DNA of 64,000 nt from Fuerstiella sp. (GTDB lineage Bacteria > Planctomycetota > Planctomycetia > Planctomycetales > Planctomycetaceae): NCBI GenBank assembly GCA_014238335.1, contig JABABI010000019.1:32418-96417 (forward strand). The letters run 5' to 3'. A program made the position numbers and the translations under genes. The notes under the pieces were generated by a model that was given only the letters and a program-made list of their open reading frames with translations, was not told the DNA's origin and did no database searches. Positions 17,504-26,940 of this stretch are shown one piece after another (the first letter of the stretch is position 1; each line of letters starts with the position of its first letter).

Positions 17504-18975
17504 GCGAACAAGACATGAACTCATACCTCGCACAACTGCAGGACCGCACGCGTCGCCATTTTCTGTCCACTTCGGGCGTCGGCCTGGGAGCGATGGCGCT
17601 GTCGTCATTGTCCGGCGCCTCAGCATCGGCGGATATTCCCATTGAGGCGATGCAGCCGATGGCCGAGCGCCAGCCGCATTTCGCACCGAAGGCGAAGCGT
17701 GTTATTTATCTGCATCTGACGGGTTCGCCACCCAATCTGGACATCTATGACCATAAACCGGAACTGGTCAAGCGTGACGGCCAAGAGTGTCCGCAGGAGT
17801 TTCTTGAAGGTCGAACGTTCGCCTTTACATCCGGCGTGCCGAAACTGATGGGGACGCCGCGCAAGTTCGCTCAATATGGCGAAGGCGGCACGTGGCTTTC
17901 TGATGCAGTGACCAATTTTCACGACAGCGACGTTGTGGATGAGATGTGCTTCATCCATTCGATGAACACCGATCAGTTCAATCATGCCCCGGCGGAGCTG
18001 CTGATCTACACGGGGTCTCCGCGGTCCGGCCGACCATCCATGGGAGCGTGGACAACGTATGGCCTGGGGACAGAAAACCAGGACCTGCCGGGATTCGTTG
18101 TGCTGATCAGCAGCGGAGTGCAGCCGAATGGTGGCGCCAACTCCTTCGGCAGCGGCTTCCTGCCGTCCGTCTTCCAGGGGGTCCAGTGTCGCTCCAAGGG
18201 TGATCCGGTGCTGTACGCATCCAACCCGAAAGGTATGGACCGCGACCTGCGCCGCAGGTCGCTGGATGCTCTGAAGCAGCTGAACGAATTGCAGGCGAAG
18301 GATCTTGGACATCCGGAAACACTCACGCGCATCGCGCAATACGAGCTGGCCTACCGCATGCAGGCCTCAGTGCCGGAAGTGATGGATATCACAAAGGAAA
18401 CGAAGCAAACTCAGGAAGCTTACGGAGCAAAGCCAGGTGAAGCCAGCTTCGCCAACAACTGTCTGCTGGCTCGACGGCTGGTCGAACAGGGCGTGCGCTT
18501 CGTGCAGTTGTTCGACTGGGGCTGGGACTTTCATGGTACGAACGAAGGCAACGGCCTGGGTTCTGGGCTGACCAATAAGTGGGCGGCCACTGACAAGCCG
18601 ATTGCCGCACTGATCATGGACCTCAAAAAACGCGGTATGCTAAAAGACACGTTAATTGTGTGCGGCGGCGAATTCGGTCGCACCCCATTTCGTGAAGGCC
18701 GTACGGCCAAGGGGAAGGTACTCGGTCGAGACCACTTTCCGGACTGTTTCACAATGTGGATGGCTGGAGGCGGAGTGAAGGGCGGCCACAATTATGGCCA
18801 GACCGATGAACTCGGATTTGGTGTCGTGGAAAACAAAGTTCATATCCACGACCTGCAGGCCACCATCATGCGACTGCTGGGCTTCGATCACGAGAAACTG
18901 AGTTTCCGTTTTCAGGGACGCGATTACCGCCTGACTGACGTGCATGGGCAAGTGGTGGAAGACGTCATCGCGTAG
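17500..18975 (+). CDS. DUF1501 Tat-exported protein
   Basis: Secreted protein of the DUF1501 family (alkaline-phosphatase/sulfatase superfamily fold), 491 aa. The Tat motif RRHFLSTSGVGLGAMAL lies at about residues 18-35. The body shows the family marks: VIYLHLTGSPPNLDIYDHKP, HSMNTDQFNHAPAEL, GGEFGRTPFREG, GRDHFPDCFTMWMAGGG and a terminal RDYRLTDVHGQVV. Start ATG 17500 overlaps the upstream stop as ATGA, so the pair is one operon. DUF1501 proteins accompany DUF1553 cytochromes throughout Planctomycetes; the enzymatic activity is not established. Confidence 0.92.
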   Translation: MSEQDMNSYLAQLQDRTRRHFLSTSGVGLGAMALSSLSGASASADIPIEAMQPMAERQPHFAPKAKRVIYLHLTGSPPNLDIYDHKPELVKRDGQECPQEFLEGRTFAFTSGVPKLMGTPRKFAQYGEGGTWLSDAVTNFHDSDVVDEMCFIHSMNTDQFNHAPAELLIYTGSPRSGRPSMGAWTTYGLGTENQDLPGFVVLISSGVQPNGGANSFGSGFLPSVFQGVQCRSKGDPVLYASNPKGMDRDLRRRSLDALKQLNELQAKDLGHPETLTRIAQYELAYRMQASVPEVMDITKETKQTQEAYGAKPGEASFANNCLLARRLVEQGVRFVQLFDWGWDFHGTNEGNGLGSGLTNKWAATDKPIAALIMDLKKRGMLKDTLIVCGGEFGRTPFREGRTAKGKVLGRDHFPDCFTMWMAGGGVKGGHNYGQTDELGFGVVENKVHIHDLQATIMRLLGFDHEKLSFRFQGRDYRLTDVHGQVVEDVIA

Positions 18976-19074
18976 CATTCGTTCTGCACACAGGCACCGT
19001 TGATTCCTGACAATGTTGCGGTAGACTCTGTTGCTGTTGTTCGCCCCCAGGACCAGGCTCAGTTGGGGTCCGCA

Positions 19075-19101
19075 TCATCCGGGAACTCCGTTCCCGGATG
19101 A
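19075..19101. terminator. Perfect 12-bp hairpin after DUF1501 gene
   Basis: TCATCCGGGAAC-TCC-GTTCCCGGATGA is a perfect 12-bp stem with a 3-nt loop, about 100 bp past the DUF1501 stop and 107 bp before the sulfatase start. No T-run follows, so it may be a processing or attenuating structure instead of a classical terminator. Confidence 0.5.
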
Positions 19102-19208
19102 AGTCGCTTACGTCGTGATTCTGTGCAGCGAAACAGAGCCTTGACGACGGATGTTTCCAACCTGGAGACTTAGAGCGCAGACGTTCCCATTTCCTGATTG
19201 TCATTCAC

Positions 19209-20594
19209 ATGAAAAACGTGTTGATTGCTTTGTGCGTGGTGGTGGCCGGGTCTTCAGCCTTTGGGGCGTCCGAATCGCCACCCAACATTATCTACATTTT
19301 GCTGGACGATGCCGGATACGGTGATCTGTCGTGTTACGGGCAAGAGCGGTTCCGCACGCCCAATATTGACCGGCTTGCGGCGGAAGGAATGAAGTTTACG
19401 CAGCACTATTCGGGCTCCACCGTCTGTGCGCCCACACGTTGCAGTCTGATGACCGGCCTGCACACCGGTCACGCGAATGTACGTGGCAATCGGGAAGTGA
19501 GACCAGAAGGCCAGGCTGCTATGCCCGCTGACATCGTCACCATCCCGCGGCTGCTGAAGAAGGCCGGTTATGTCACCGGAGCATTCGGTAAGTGGGGACT
19601 GGGCGCGCCGTCATCGCCAAGTGATCCAGCTGAACATTTTGACCTGTTCTACGGTTACAACTGTCAGCGTGAGGCGCACAGTTATTACCCGACACACCTG
19701 TGGAAAAATAAACAGAAAATCTCGCTGGACGGAAATACCTATACGGCCACGATGATCATGGACGAAGCCCTGCAGTTCGTTCGCGACAACAAAGAGAAAC
19801 CATTCTTTGCGTTCCTGCCGCTGACGATTCCTCATGCGGCCATGCACGCTCCGGAAGAATACGTCGCTCCGTGGCGTAAGAAGTTTCCCCAGTTTGAGGA
19901 CAAAATCGGAAAATACAGCGGGCCATTGGTGAAGAATCCGATTGCCGCGTTCGCCGGCATGATGACTCTTATGGATGAAGGTGTTGGCGACCTGATGACG
20001 CTGTTAAAGGATCTGCAGATTGATGACAACACGATCGTGTTTCTCACCAGTGACAACGGCCCCCACAAGGAGGGGGGGCATGATCCGCTGTTCTTTAACA
20101 GTAACGGTCCGCTCAAAGGTCACAAGCGAGATCTGTATGAGGGCGGGATTCGAGCTCCTCTGATCGTTCGCTGGCCGGGGCACGTCGAAGCAGGGTCTGT
20201 CTCAGATCATATTTCGGCGCATTGGGACATGCTGCCAACGTTCTGCGAACTGGCCGGTGCAGAAACGCCCGCAGGACTGGATGGCATCAGCATGGTGGCC
20301 GAAGTGACCGGCGATGGTCGACAGCGACCGCATGAGTTTCTGTACTGGGAATTTTACGAGCGCGGCGGCAAGCGGGCCGTTCGATTTGACAAATGGAAAG
20401 CCGTTCAGCTGAATTTGAAAGGTGTCGGGCAGCAGGCCGGAGTCGAATTGTACGATCTCAGCAAGGACCTGGGCGAACAGCACAACGTCGCCGCAGATCA
20501 TCCCGCTGTTGCACAGCGGGCACGTCAGTATTTCGTGGCAGCTCACACTCCTTCAGAGTTCTGGAGTTTCGGCTCGCGGAAGAAGCCGAAATAG
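19209..20594 (+). CDS. Secreted sulfatase (arylsulfatase A-like)
   Basis: Hydrolyses a sulfate ester, probably on a sulfated polysaccharide. The 461-aa protein has a signal peptide (residues 1-19), metal-binding DD at 33-34 in IIYILLDDAGYGD, and the formylglycine motif C73-A-P-T-R77 within VCAPTRCSLMTG. Further family blocks are KWGLG, PFFAFLPLTIPHAAMHAPEEY, FLTSDNGPHKEGGHD and GGIRAPLIVRWPG. A formylglycine-generating enzyme is not in the window. It lies downstream of the cytochrome/DUF1501 pair on + but has its own 233-bp leader. Confidence 0.95.
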   Translation: MKNVLIALCVVVAGSSAFGASESPPNIIYILLDDAGYGDLSCYGQERFRTPNIDRLAAEGMKFTQHYSGSTVCAPTRCSLMTGLHTGHANVRGNREVRPEGQAAMPADIVTIPRLLKKAGYVTGAFGKWGLGAPSSPSDPAEHFDLFYGYNCQREAHSYYPTHLWKNKQKISLDGNTYTATMIMDEALQFVRDNKEKPFFAFLPLTIPHAAMHAPEEYVAPWRKKFPQFEDKIGKYSGPLVKNPIAAFAGMMTLMDEGVGDLMTLLKDLQIDDNTIVFLTSDNGPHKEGGHDPLFFNSNGPLKGHKRDLYEGGIRAPLIVRWPGHVEAGSVSDHISAHWDMLPTFCELAGAETPAGLDGISMVAEVTGDGRQRPHEFLYWEFYERGGKRAVRFDKWKAVQLNLKGVGQQAGVELYDLSKDLGEQHNVAADHPAVAQRARQYFVAAHTPSEFWSFGSRKKPK

Positions 20595-20662
20595 TCTGAG
20601 TCTGTGATGAATCTCCTCCGCCACTGTGCTTGCCCCGGTGGTTTTCAGCCTTCTGCACTACT

Positions 20663-22096
20663 CTACCCAAACAGCTCCAGCAGCGGTTGGCCACCATCGA
20701 CAATTGCCGTGGGCCTGCCTTGTGCGTCCAGAGCACGCAGTTCAGGGTCAATGCCCAGGGCGTGGTAAATGGTCGCGGCCAAATCTTCCGGACTGACGGG
20801 CGGGGTTGTTGCATATGCTGCATCGGCGTCCGTCTCGCCGTAGACTGTGCCGCCACGAATACCAGCGCCCGCCAGTACAGCCGGGAACAGTGTGCTCCAG
20901 TGATTACGACCCCACTGGGCGTTGGCCTTCGGTGTACGTCCCATTTCTCCCAGACAGACGACCAGTGTTTCGTCCATGAGTCCTCGCTGTTCAAGATCCA
21001 GCAATAGCGCAGACAGCGCCTGATCCATCGTCGGCAGCAGATGCTTTTTTACGTCATCGCTGTTGCGATGTGAATCCCAGCTGTAGCCGTCCACGCAGTC
21101 ATAGTGAACCGTCACGAATCGCGACCCGGCCTCGACAAGTCGTCTGGCCATTAACGTGGACTGCCCGAACAGATGTCGTCCGTATTGATCGCGCACGCCC
21201 GGTGTTTCGGCGGTGATGTCGAGCGCCTTCCGGGCTTCTTCTGATGTCACAAGGGCAAGAGCACGTTGCTGATGTCGGCTGTATGTGTCGACCGTTTTGT
21301 CAGCAAGGCGTCGTCGGGCGTCATCAAACTGTGTCAGCAGCGACTGACGTTTTGACATGCGATTCAGATTCAGAGAATCGTGAGTCACCAGCCCGTCAAT
21401 CTGAAACGTGAGTTCTTCATCGTTACACGCGCGCCAGTACGGATTGTCGCCGGCATCGCGTTTTTCGATTCGTGTCGTCAACGGGTCGAAGGCTCGGCCC
21501 AGCCAGCCGGCCGTTTCCCCGGGTCGGCGCAGCTGAACTTTATATTCCTGCAACCGTCCCAGTGAATTGGGCACTACCGCATAAGCCGGCATCGTTTTTG
21601 AAGCCCGTTTCTGCTGCTGCAGATGTTCCACGACTGAACCAATGGCCGGCCAGTCCTTTGGTGTGACGTTAAACCCGTTGCCAATCGGCACGTGCCAGCG
21701 GTGCCCTGTCTGAATGTAATGTCCTCCGCCACTGTGATCATTGAAGTCGTGACTCATCGTGCGAATGACGGCACAGCGGTCGGTGACGTTTGCCGTGAGT
21801 GGCAGGTGTTCGCCGATAAGCAGGCCGGGTGTTCGCGAGGCGATGGGCTTAAACGGCCCGCGGATCGAGTCCGGAGCCTGCGGCTTCATGTCAAATGTTT
21901 CAAGCTGGCTGGGGCCGCCAAACAGAAAGAGAAAGATCACAGACTTCGCGCGACCGTTCCCAAGCGGCTGAGCTTCTTCGGCGGCAAACAATTTGGGGAC
22001 GCTCAGACCGAACAAGCCTGCCCCGCCGATTTGCAGTGCTTTGCGACGTGACCGACTTTCGCAGGTTTCGCTGTAGTTGCCAAGAATGTTGAGCAT
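20663..22096 (-). CDS. DUF1501 exported protein
   Basis: DUF1501-family protein of 477 aa. ATG 22096 is preferred over TTG 22132 because AGGGGAC lies 10 nt upstream and translation opens MLNILGNYSETCESRSRRKA, placing a twin-arginine SRRKALQIGGAG motif near the N-terminus. Family marks include VIFLFLFGGPSQLETFDMKP, TMSHDFNDHSGGGHYIQTG, CLGEMGRTP and GRNHWSTLFPAVLAGAG. It follows another DUF1501 gene on the same strand, 122 bp downstream of it. Sequence is clearly diverged from that neighbour, so the pair is not a recent duplication. Confidence 0.9.
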   Translation of the reverse strand: MLNILGNYSETCESRSRRKALQIGGAGLFGLSVPKLFAAEEAQPLGNGRAKSVIFLFLFGGPSQLETFDMKPQAPDSIRGPFKPIASRTPGLLIGEHLPLTANVTDRCAVIRTMSHDFNDHSGGGHYIQTGHRWHVPIGNGFNVTPKDWPAIGSVVEHLQQQKRASKTMPAYAVVPNSLGRLQEYKVQLRRPGETAGWLGRAFDPLTTRIEKRDAGDNPYWRACNDEELTFQIDGLVTHDSLNLNRMSKRQSLLTQFDDARRRLADKTVDTYSRHQQRALALVTSEEARKALDITAETPGVRDQYGRHLFGQSTLMARRLVEAGSRFVTVHYDCVDGYSWDSHRNSDDVKKHLLPTMDQALSALLLDLEQRGLMDETLVVCLGEMGRTPKANAQWGRNHWSTLFPAVLAGAGIRGGTVYGETDADAAYATTPPVSPEDLAATIYHALGIDPELRALDAQGRPTAIVDGGQPLLELFG

Positions 22097-22218
22097 ACGT
22101 TTAGTGTCCCCTGTGGCCACAGGCCGCGTCAAGGTCGGGCATCGGACTGATGTCTGTTTCAGTTAAAGCCATGGTGCTGTTCAGTTGCCTGCGCTCAATA
22201 AATCCGAGGGCATCACCA

Positions 22219-23646
22219 TTAGTATATTGCTTCGATGACCTTGCCCTCACAGATTCGATACGGGCGATTCAGATGGTCCTTATATTCCTGGTGAGGATTA
22301 ATCCCTAATGCAGAAAACATCGTCGCTGTCGTATCCCAGGGGCCGAAGTGTTCTGTTGCTGGATATCCACCGGTTTCGTCTGACGCTCCGACGATTGTCC
22401 CTGGCGACACACCGGCTCCGGCGAACACGATCGAATAGACAGATGGCCAGTGTTTGCGACCCGGTGAAGCGCCGGCGAAGTTCGGTTCCAGCTTTACCAG
22501 CGGCGCACGCCCGAATTCTCCCATACAGACGACTAACGTGTCATCCAGCATTCCTCGCTCATCAAGATCTTCAATCAATGCTGCGAAACTTTGGTCAAAG
22601 CGGGGCAGCAAGTGGTCTTTCAGCCCGGTGAAAATGTCGTTGTGATTGTCCCAGCCGTAAGTGTCTGTGTTCTCTGGGGCCTTGTCCTGACCACGGTTGT
22701 TGTGATTCCAGATGACTGTGACCAGTGGAAGCCCGGCTTCCACAAGTCGTCGCGCCAACAGACACGCCTGCCCGGAACGGTTTCGTCCGTAGCGGTCTCG
22801 CAGATCATCTGACTCGGCGCTCAGATTGAAGGCGGAACGAGTCCTGTCCTTGGACAGCATGTTGAAGGCCTGCTGATACAGCGTATTCTTGTCCAGTGCC
22901 GCTTTGTCACGGCTCAAACGTGTCATCGATCGTTCGACGGAGGCCAGCAGTGATTGCCTCGACTCCAAACGAACCGCCGACACGTCGGTGAGGGGAAGCA
23001 GTGCCGGAATGGCAACGCCTCGTCCGGTCACATCGCCGAGCGTTAATGGGTCATATCCTTTTCCCAAAAAGCCGCCGAATTGTCCGGGCCCAATAATGAT
23101 CGGAACCTCAGCGGGGCCGTTCAGGTGAACGGCCGTTTGCACAAACTCCGCCGACGGTCGGACTCGCTGTAACACCGCTCCGTGGCAAGGATGGTCCTCT
23201 GCAGAAGGCAACGGATTTCCTGATCGACGTCGATGGTAGCGACCGGTCATCGAAAGATAGAACGCAGTTCCATGGTCAAGATCTTCGTGCGACATGCTGC
23301 GAACGACACAAAGCCGGTCTGCGATTCCCGCGATTTTCGGCATGTGCTCACAGAAACGGACGCCGGGCACAGAGGTCGGGATGGAATCGAACGCGCCACG
23401 AATCTTAGTCGGGGCGTTCGGCTTCGGGTCCCATGTGTCAAGCTGGCTCTGCCCGCCGCTGGCGAATACGACGATGACAGACTTCGCCCGTCCGAAGCCC
23501 GGAACGCTGGCAGAGGTCGTCGGTGCAGCACCGGCCCGCGGCGAAAGAACGGCTGGCAGGCTTACGCCCAGTCCGGCAAGTCCACCGAGTCGAAGCCACT
23601 GCCGTCGAGAGGGCCACTGCGTGTGTTGATCAGGGAAACTCTGCAA
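22219..23646 (-). CDS. DUF1501 Tat-exported protein
   Basis: DUF1501-family protein, 475 aa. No ATG precedes the Tat motif SRRQWLRLGGLAGLG, and TTG 23646 has AAAGG 6-10 nt upstream, so TTG is the chosen start. Family marks include VIVVFASGGQSQLDTWDPKP, RSMSHEDLDHGTAFYLSMTG, CMGEFGRAP and GRKHWPSVYSIVFAGAG. It is the upstream gene of a tandem DUF1501 pair on -. Unlike the other DUF1501 genes here, the pair lacks an adjacent DUF1553 cytochrome gene. Confidence 0.9.
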   Translation of the reverse strand: MQSFPDQHTQWPSRRQWLRLGGLAGLGVSLPAVLSPRAGAAPTTSASVPGFGRAKSVIVVFASGGQSQLDTWDPKPNAPTKIRGAFDSIPTSVPGVRFCEHMPKIAGIADRLCVVRSMSHEDLDHGTAFYLSMTGRYHRRRSGNPLPSAEDHPCHGAVLQRVRPSAEFVQTAVHLNGPAEVPIIIGPGQFGGFLGKGYDPLTLGDVTGRGVAIPALLPLTDVSAVRLESRQSLLASVERSMTRLSRDKAALDKNTLYQQAFNMLSKDRTRSAFNLSAESDDLRDRYGRNRSGQACLLARRLVEAGLPLVTVIWNHNNRGQDKAPENTDTYGWDNHNDIFTGLKDHLLPRFDQSFAALIEDLDERGMLDDTLVVCMGEFGRAPLVKLEPNFAGASPGRKHWPSVYSIVFAGAGVSPGTIVGASDETGGYPATEHFGPWDTTATMFSALGINPHQEYKDHLNRPYRICEGKVIEAIY

Positions 23647-23802
23647 GATCAGCCTTTCAACTGCTACTTACGAGTATCCTACGCCAAACAAGTCGCAGCA
23701 CAATGGTGAACATTAATGAGCAGTCATACAGCGTGATTTGCCACAGGCGCCACCGACTGTGGCAGCGCACAGAGGCACGTCGCGTGTCTTCGAGCGACCG
23801 CG

Positions 23803-24048
23803 TCAGGCCGCCTCACACACCCGTTGCATGCCATTCAGCACGATCAGACGTCCGCGGAGTGTTTTTTCGAAGACGACCTTGTCTTCGCGAGCAAGCCAGC
23901 CAATCGCCTGCAGAACGAGTTCTTTTGGCAGCCCCGTTCCCTTGGTTAGCGCCGTCAGCGATGTTGCTCCGTTGTCATTCAGAAAGCCCCACACCACACC
24001 AGCAGCAGTGCCGATGTCTTCGTTGTCTGCAAACGTTGACTGAGTCAT
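23803..24048 (-). CDS. Winged-helix protein (DUF2582-like)
   Basis: Small 81-aa protein, probably a DNA-binding regulator with a single winged-helix domain. IGTAAGVVWGFLNDNGATSL then LTALTKGTGLPKELVLQAIGW gives the helix-turn-helix, and LAREDKVVFEKTLRGRLIVL the wing. The pattern fits the DUF2582 family seen in Bacteroidetes and Planctomycetes. It is located between the DUF1501 pair and the PHP-type gene on the same strand; targets unknown. Confidence 0.8.
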   Translation of the reverse strand: MTQSTFADNEDIGTAAGVVWGFLNDNGATSLTALTKGTGLPKELVLQAIGWLAREDKVVFEKTLRGRLIVLNGMQRVCEAA

Positions 24049-24231
24049 CCGTACTCTCCTGAAACGATTTTCAAACCGTATTAAGCGCGTCCGGGCAGAC
24101 GCAGAACTTATCTAAGAGAAACTGCACGCAGGTGCGCCAATTTCCATTACAGCTGAAAGAGCGCCAGAGGCCGTCAAATCTTAAACCATTCCAATTGCCG
24201 TTGTCTGCGCCAGGTTGAGAAAACCGCCTCA

Positions 24232-25515
24232 CTACGGAGTATTTGGCACCACCGGCTGAATCCAGGCCTGCTGGAAATCCCCCGACTCTGACGGATTCGG
24301 ATGCAGACGAGAGGACGTCACGACAGCCCGGACATACAGTTCGTCCCCTGTGAACTGGTACACAGCGGAGCTGCCGGTCGTGGACTGCAACACAGTTCCC
24401 ACGTCATTGCTGTAGCGAAGAGTAAGTTTGTCTGACTTCTGTTTGTCGTCGCTGGCCGGTGATGTTGTGTCATCGAAGTCTTTTCGTGTGCCGATGAAGT
24501 CGATGCGGTAGTCGGTATCGTCGGCGAGCGTTATAGCCATGCTTTTGTCGCTGATATCAACGCTGTCCAGTGTGACGCCGCTGGATGAGTAGAACTGTCC
24601 TGCTTCCAGCGCTGTGACGAGTGCGTCCGGAGTCAGTGTCTTCGCCAGCACCATAACCCAGCCTCGGCCCGGCTGAGCACCCTCGCCTGGTTTCGTTCTG
24701 TGGTAGGCGTGGCCGTCGTCGGTCGCCAGTCCGTACATCAGTGGCAGATCGAGTTTCGCCAGTCGCCAGGTGTTGACGATGTCCCACATACGCGATGTGG
24801 ACGGATGAGTGTCATCACCCGAGTCGTTGACGGTCGGATGTCCGTTGTAGACTTCAAAGAAGTTTTCACCGATCACCTGCATCAGCTGTTCAGCCGTGAT
24901 TGCGTAGTGGAAATTCGGGTGATTCAAGTGAATCAGCGACTTTTCGCCGGTACGTTCTCGCCGCGATAACGCAGCATTGATGTTCTGCTGCATGACCTCG
25001 ACGATACTTTCTCCGTGGAGCGGTGGCAGCAGTTCCGTCGTGTTGGTCACACACATGTGCACCGGCATGTTTCTGTAGCCGTCCGTGATTTCTTCGCCCT
25101 GAATCAGCAGGAATTTCTGCGGCACCGCCAGCCGATCGAAAATCTGGTCAAAGTTCTTCAAACGAACCTGCAGGCGTTCGTCTTTGGTGCGTGTCCGGAC
25201 CCAATCGCCGTCAAACTTTGCTGTCAGTTTGTCAAAGGCGATTCGACCCCCTTTGTTCTTTTCAACATCAATCCAGCGTTCGCCACGCAGCAGTACATTG
25301 TGGTCGGTAAATACGTTGAAGCTATATCCCTGTTCCCTGTACCACGCCGCAATCATTTCCGGATAGTCGTCGCCGTCGCTCCACAGTGAATGGGTGTGCA
25401 TGTTTCCGCGATACCATTGAGTACCGCCGGTCGCCTGCAGCTTGATATCGTCTGCAACTGCGTGACTGACTGTCGTTGCGAGCAAAAGGAGGGTCGATGA
25501 AATTCGAAGAGGCAT
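24232..25515 (-). CDS. Exported PHP-type metal-dependent phosphoesterase
   Basis: Predicted periplasmic hydrolase, 427 aa. After a signal peptide (residues 1-20, ending SHAVA) the PHP metal motif reads GNMHTHSLWSDGDDYPEMI with H40, H42 and D47, followed by FNVFTDHN (D71, H72). Further His/Glu candidates occur in LIQGEEITDG, HLNHPNFHY and ATDDGHAYH. The C-terminal 120 residues form a beta domain (YSSSGVTLDSVDI onward). Substrate unknown; a phosphoester from polymer breakdown is a guess based on neighbouring sulfatase and DUF1501 genes. Confidence 0.85.
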   Translation of the reverse strand: MPLRISSTLLLLATTVSHAVADDIKLQATGGTQWYRGNMHTHSLWSDGDDYPEMIAAWYREQGYSFNVFTDHNVLLRGERWIDVEKNKGGRIAFDKLTAKFDGDWVRTRTKDERLQVRLKNFDQIFDRLAVPQKFLLIQGEEITDGYRNMPVHMCVTNTTELLPPLHGESIVEVMQQNINAALSRRERTGEKSLIHLNHPNFHYAITAEQLMQVIGENFFEVYNGHPTVNDSGDDTHPSTSRMWDIVNTWRLAKLDLPLMYGLATDDGHAYHRTKPGEGAQPGRGWVMVLAKTLTPDALVTALEAGQFYSSSGVTLDSVDISDKSMAITLADDTDYRIDFIGTRKDFDDTTSPASDDKQKSDKLTLRYSNDVGTVLQSTTGSSAVYQFTGDELYVRAVVTSSRLHPNPSESGDFQQAWIQPVVPNTP

Positions 25516-25648
25516 GGGTGAGGCTCTGAAAGAGAGATGGCGGAGATGTGATTGACGCTGCAGAACGACCTCGTCGACACAGAAGGTCGACGAGGTATAA
25601 CTTGCACAGTGTCGTCAGTCGCTCAAGCTACCGGCGTTGGAAGAAAGG

Positions 25649-26023
25649 TCAATCGTGGCAGTGCGGATTGCCGACGGTTTCAACGGATCTTTGTAGTTCG
25701 ACGATATCGTCTTCGTAAATGGTGGTCGTGCCGTTCTTTGTTCTAAGCTCACCTGGATGCCTGGTCCACGACGAATCTGATGTCACTTCCAGATCAGCGG
25801 CGCCGTCGGCTGACTCGAGTTGATAGACCAGCTGAATTCCATCACGTGACGCAATTGACTGACGACTGACGACAGTGAAGACGTCGTCTACAATGAGAAC
25901 CCGATCGTCAGCCCTCAGCCTCAGCAGACGCCCGGCCGTTGGCGATACACGGACTCGATCAACTGCACACCAAATGCGCAGTAGTTGCAGAACCGAGCGC
26001 AGAAGTGACCTGTGAAGCGTCAT
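25649..26023 (-). CDS. Small hypothetical protein downstream of pspA
   Basis: Protein of about 124 aa, family not recognised. Three Met codons cluster at the start; ATG 26023 is chosen because GGAGAC lies 7 nt upstream. The N-terminus is an amphipathic, mildly hydrophobic helix (MTLHRSLLRSVLQLLRIWCAV), followed by a compact beta-rich domain (RLLRLRADDRVLIVDDVFTVVSR, DGIQLVYQLES). It is last in the - run with the giant membrane protein and PspA, 201 bp after pspA, so membrane-stress function is possible but unproven. Confidence 0.6.
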   Translation of the reverse strand: MTLHRSLLRSVLQLLRIWCAVDRVRVSPTAGRLLRLRADDRVLIVDDVFTVVSRQSIASRDGIQLVYQLESADGAADLEVTSDSSWTRHPGELRTKNGTTTIYEDDIVELQRSVETVGNPHCHD

Positions 26024-26224
26024 TGACATTGTCTCCGACCACGACATGATCTTAATCGCAAAACGTCGTATGAGAACGACAAAAAATTCGGGTAATCGTA
26101 TAACCGCGTGCCCGGCGGGCTGCGTTTTTCTCTAAGTCCAGTTCGTGGGGCGATGCCCACGCGGTTAAACGAACAGTTCGATTTTTCATTTGAATCAGGG
26201 GTCAGGCGCCGATCGCACACAGCG

Positions 26225-26902
26225 TTAATCGGAGGCTGCATCTGCTTTTAGTTGTTCGAATTCGGCATTCACCTGCTGTTCTCGTTCCTGAATTTCGAAT
26301 TGCCGTTTCAATTCAGTGGCGTCAGGATCTTTGCCATCCATGCGGTCCCATGCTTCAGTCATCGCTTCCTCACGATCGACACGTTCTTCAAGTCGATTGA
26401 ACTGCGCGAATGCTGATTTGCTGTGAGAACGTTCCATTGCCGAATTGATCTTCTGCGTGGATGTGGCACGCGCCATGCGCGCCGTTAACAGGGTCTTCTT
26501 CTGTTTGGCCTGGCGGATCTTGTCCTCAAGATCACGAACAGACGCCTGCAGCTTCTCGACTTCTGCCTTCTGTTTCTGGTGTTCCGTCGAGTACTGATCC
26601 GTTCGCTGCTGTGCAGACGTCTTCTGTTCGAGCGCCGACTTTGCGCTGGATTCGTCGCCTCGTTTCATGGCCGCAGAAGCTCGTTCCATCCACTTATGTG
26701 CGTCTGCACCTTCGCGCTGACTTCGTTTCCGCATCTGAATCTCGTCGGCGACTGCTTCAGCCACACTGCAGCGGACGCGGTCGAGTTCTTCTTCCATGTC
26801 AATGATCAGTTGATGCAGCATGCGTTCCGGATCTTCGATTTTGTCCTTCAGTGAGGTCAGGCTGGACCGCATTACGAGACTGAATTGAGTGAGGTATTTC
26901 AT
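26225..26902 (-). CDS. pspA: PspA/IM30 family membrane-maintenance protein
   Basis: Peripheral membrane coiled-coil protein of the ESCRT-III-like PspA/Vipp1 family, 225 aa from ATG 26902, which has AAAGGA 8 nt upstream. MKYLTQFSLVMRSSLTSLKDKIEDPERML matches the family N-terminus in pattern (amphipathic start, then DPE), followed by LIIDMEEELDRVRCSVAEAVA and a long Ala/Lys/Glu-rich coiled coil to about residue 150, and FNRLEERVDREEAMTEAW near 175. It lies 38 bp after the 1295-aa membrane protein on the same strand, implying an operon. No PspB/PspC/PspF is present. Confidence 0.9.
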   Translation of the reverse strand: MKYLTQFSLVMRSSLTSLKDKIEDPERMLHQLIIDMEEELDRVRCSVAEAVADEIQMRKRSQREGADAHKWMERASAAMKRGDESSAKSALEQKTSAQQRTDQYSTEHQKQKAEVEKLQASVRDLEDKIRQAKQKKTLLTARMARATSTQKINSAMERSHSKSAFAQFNRLEERVDREEAMTEAWDRMDGKDPDATELKRQFEIQEREQQVNAEFEQLKADAASD

Positions 26903-26940
26903 GGTGTTTTTCCTTTCAGGAAAAGTGGTGAACGGGGACA

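Noticed and set aside
16796..17686. 296-residue - strand frame across the cytochrome/DUF1501 junction
   Set aside because: Shadow of two strongly supported + genes.
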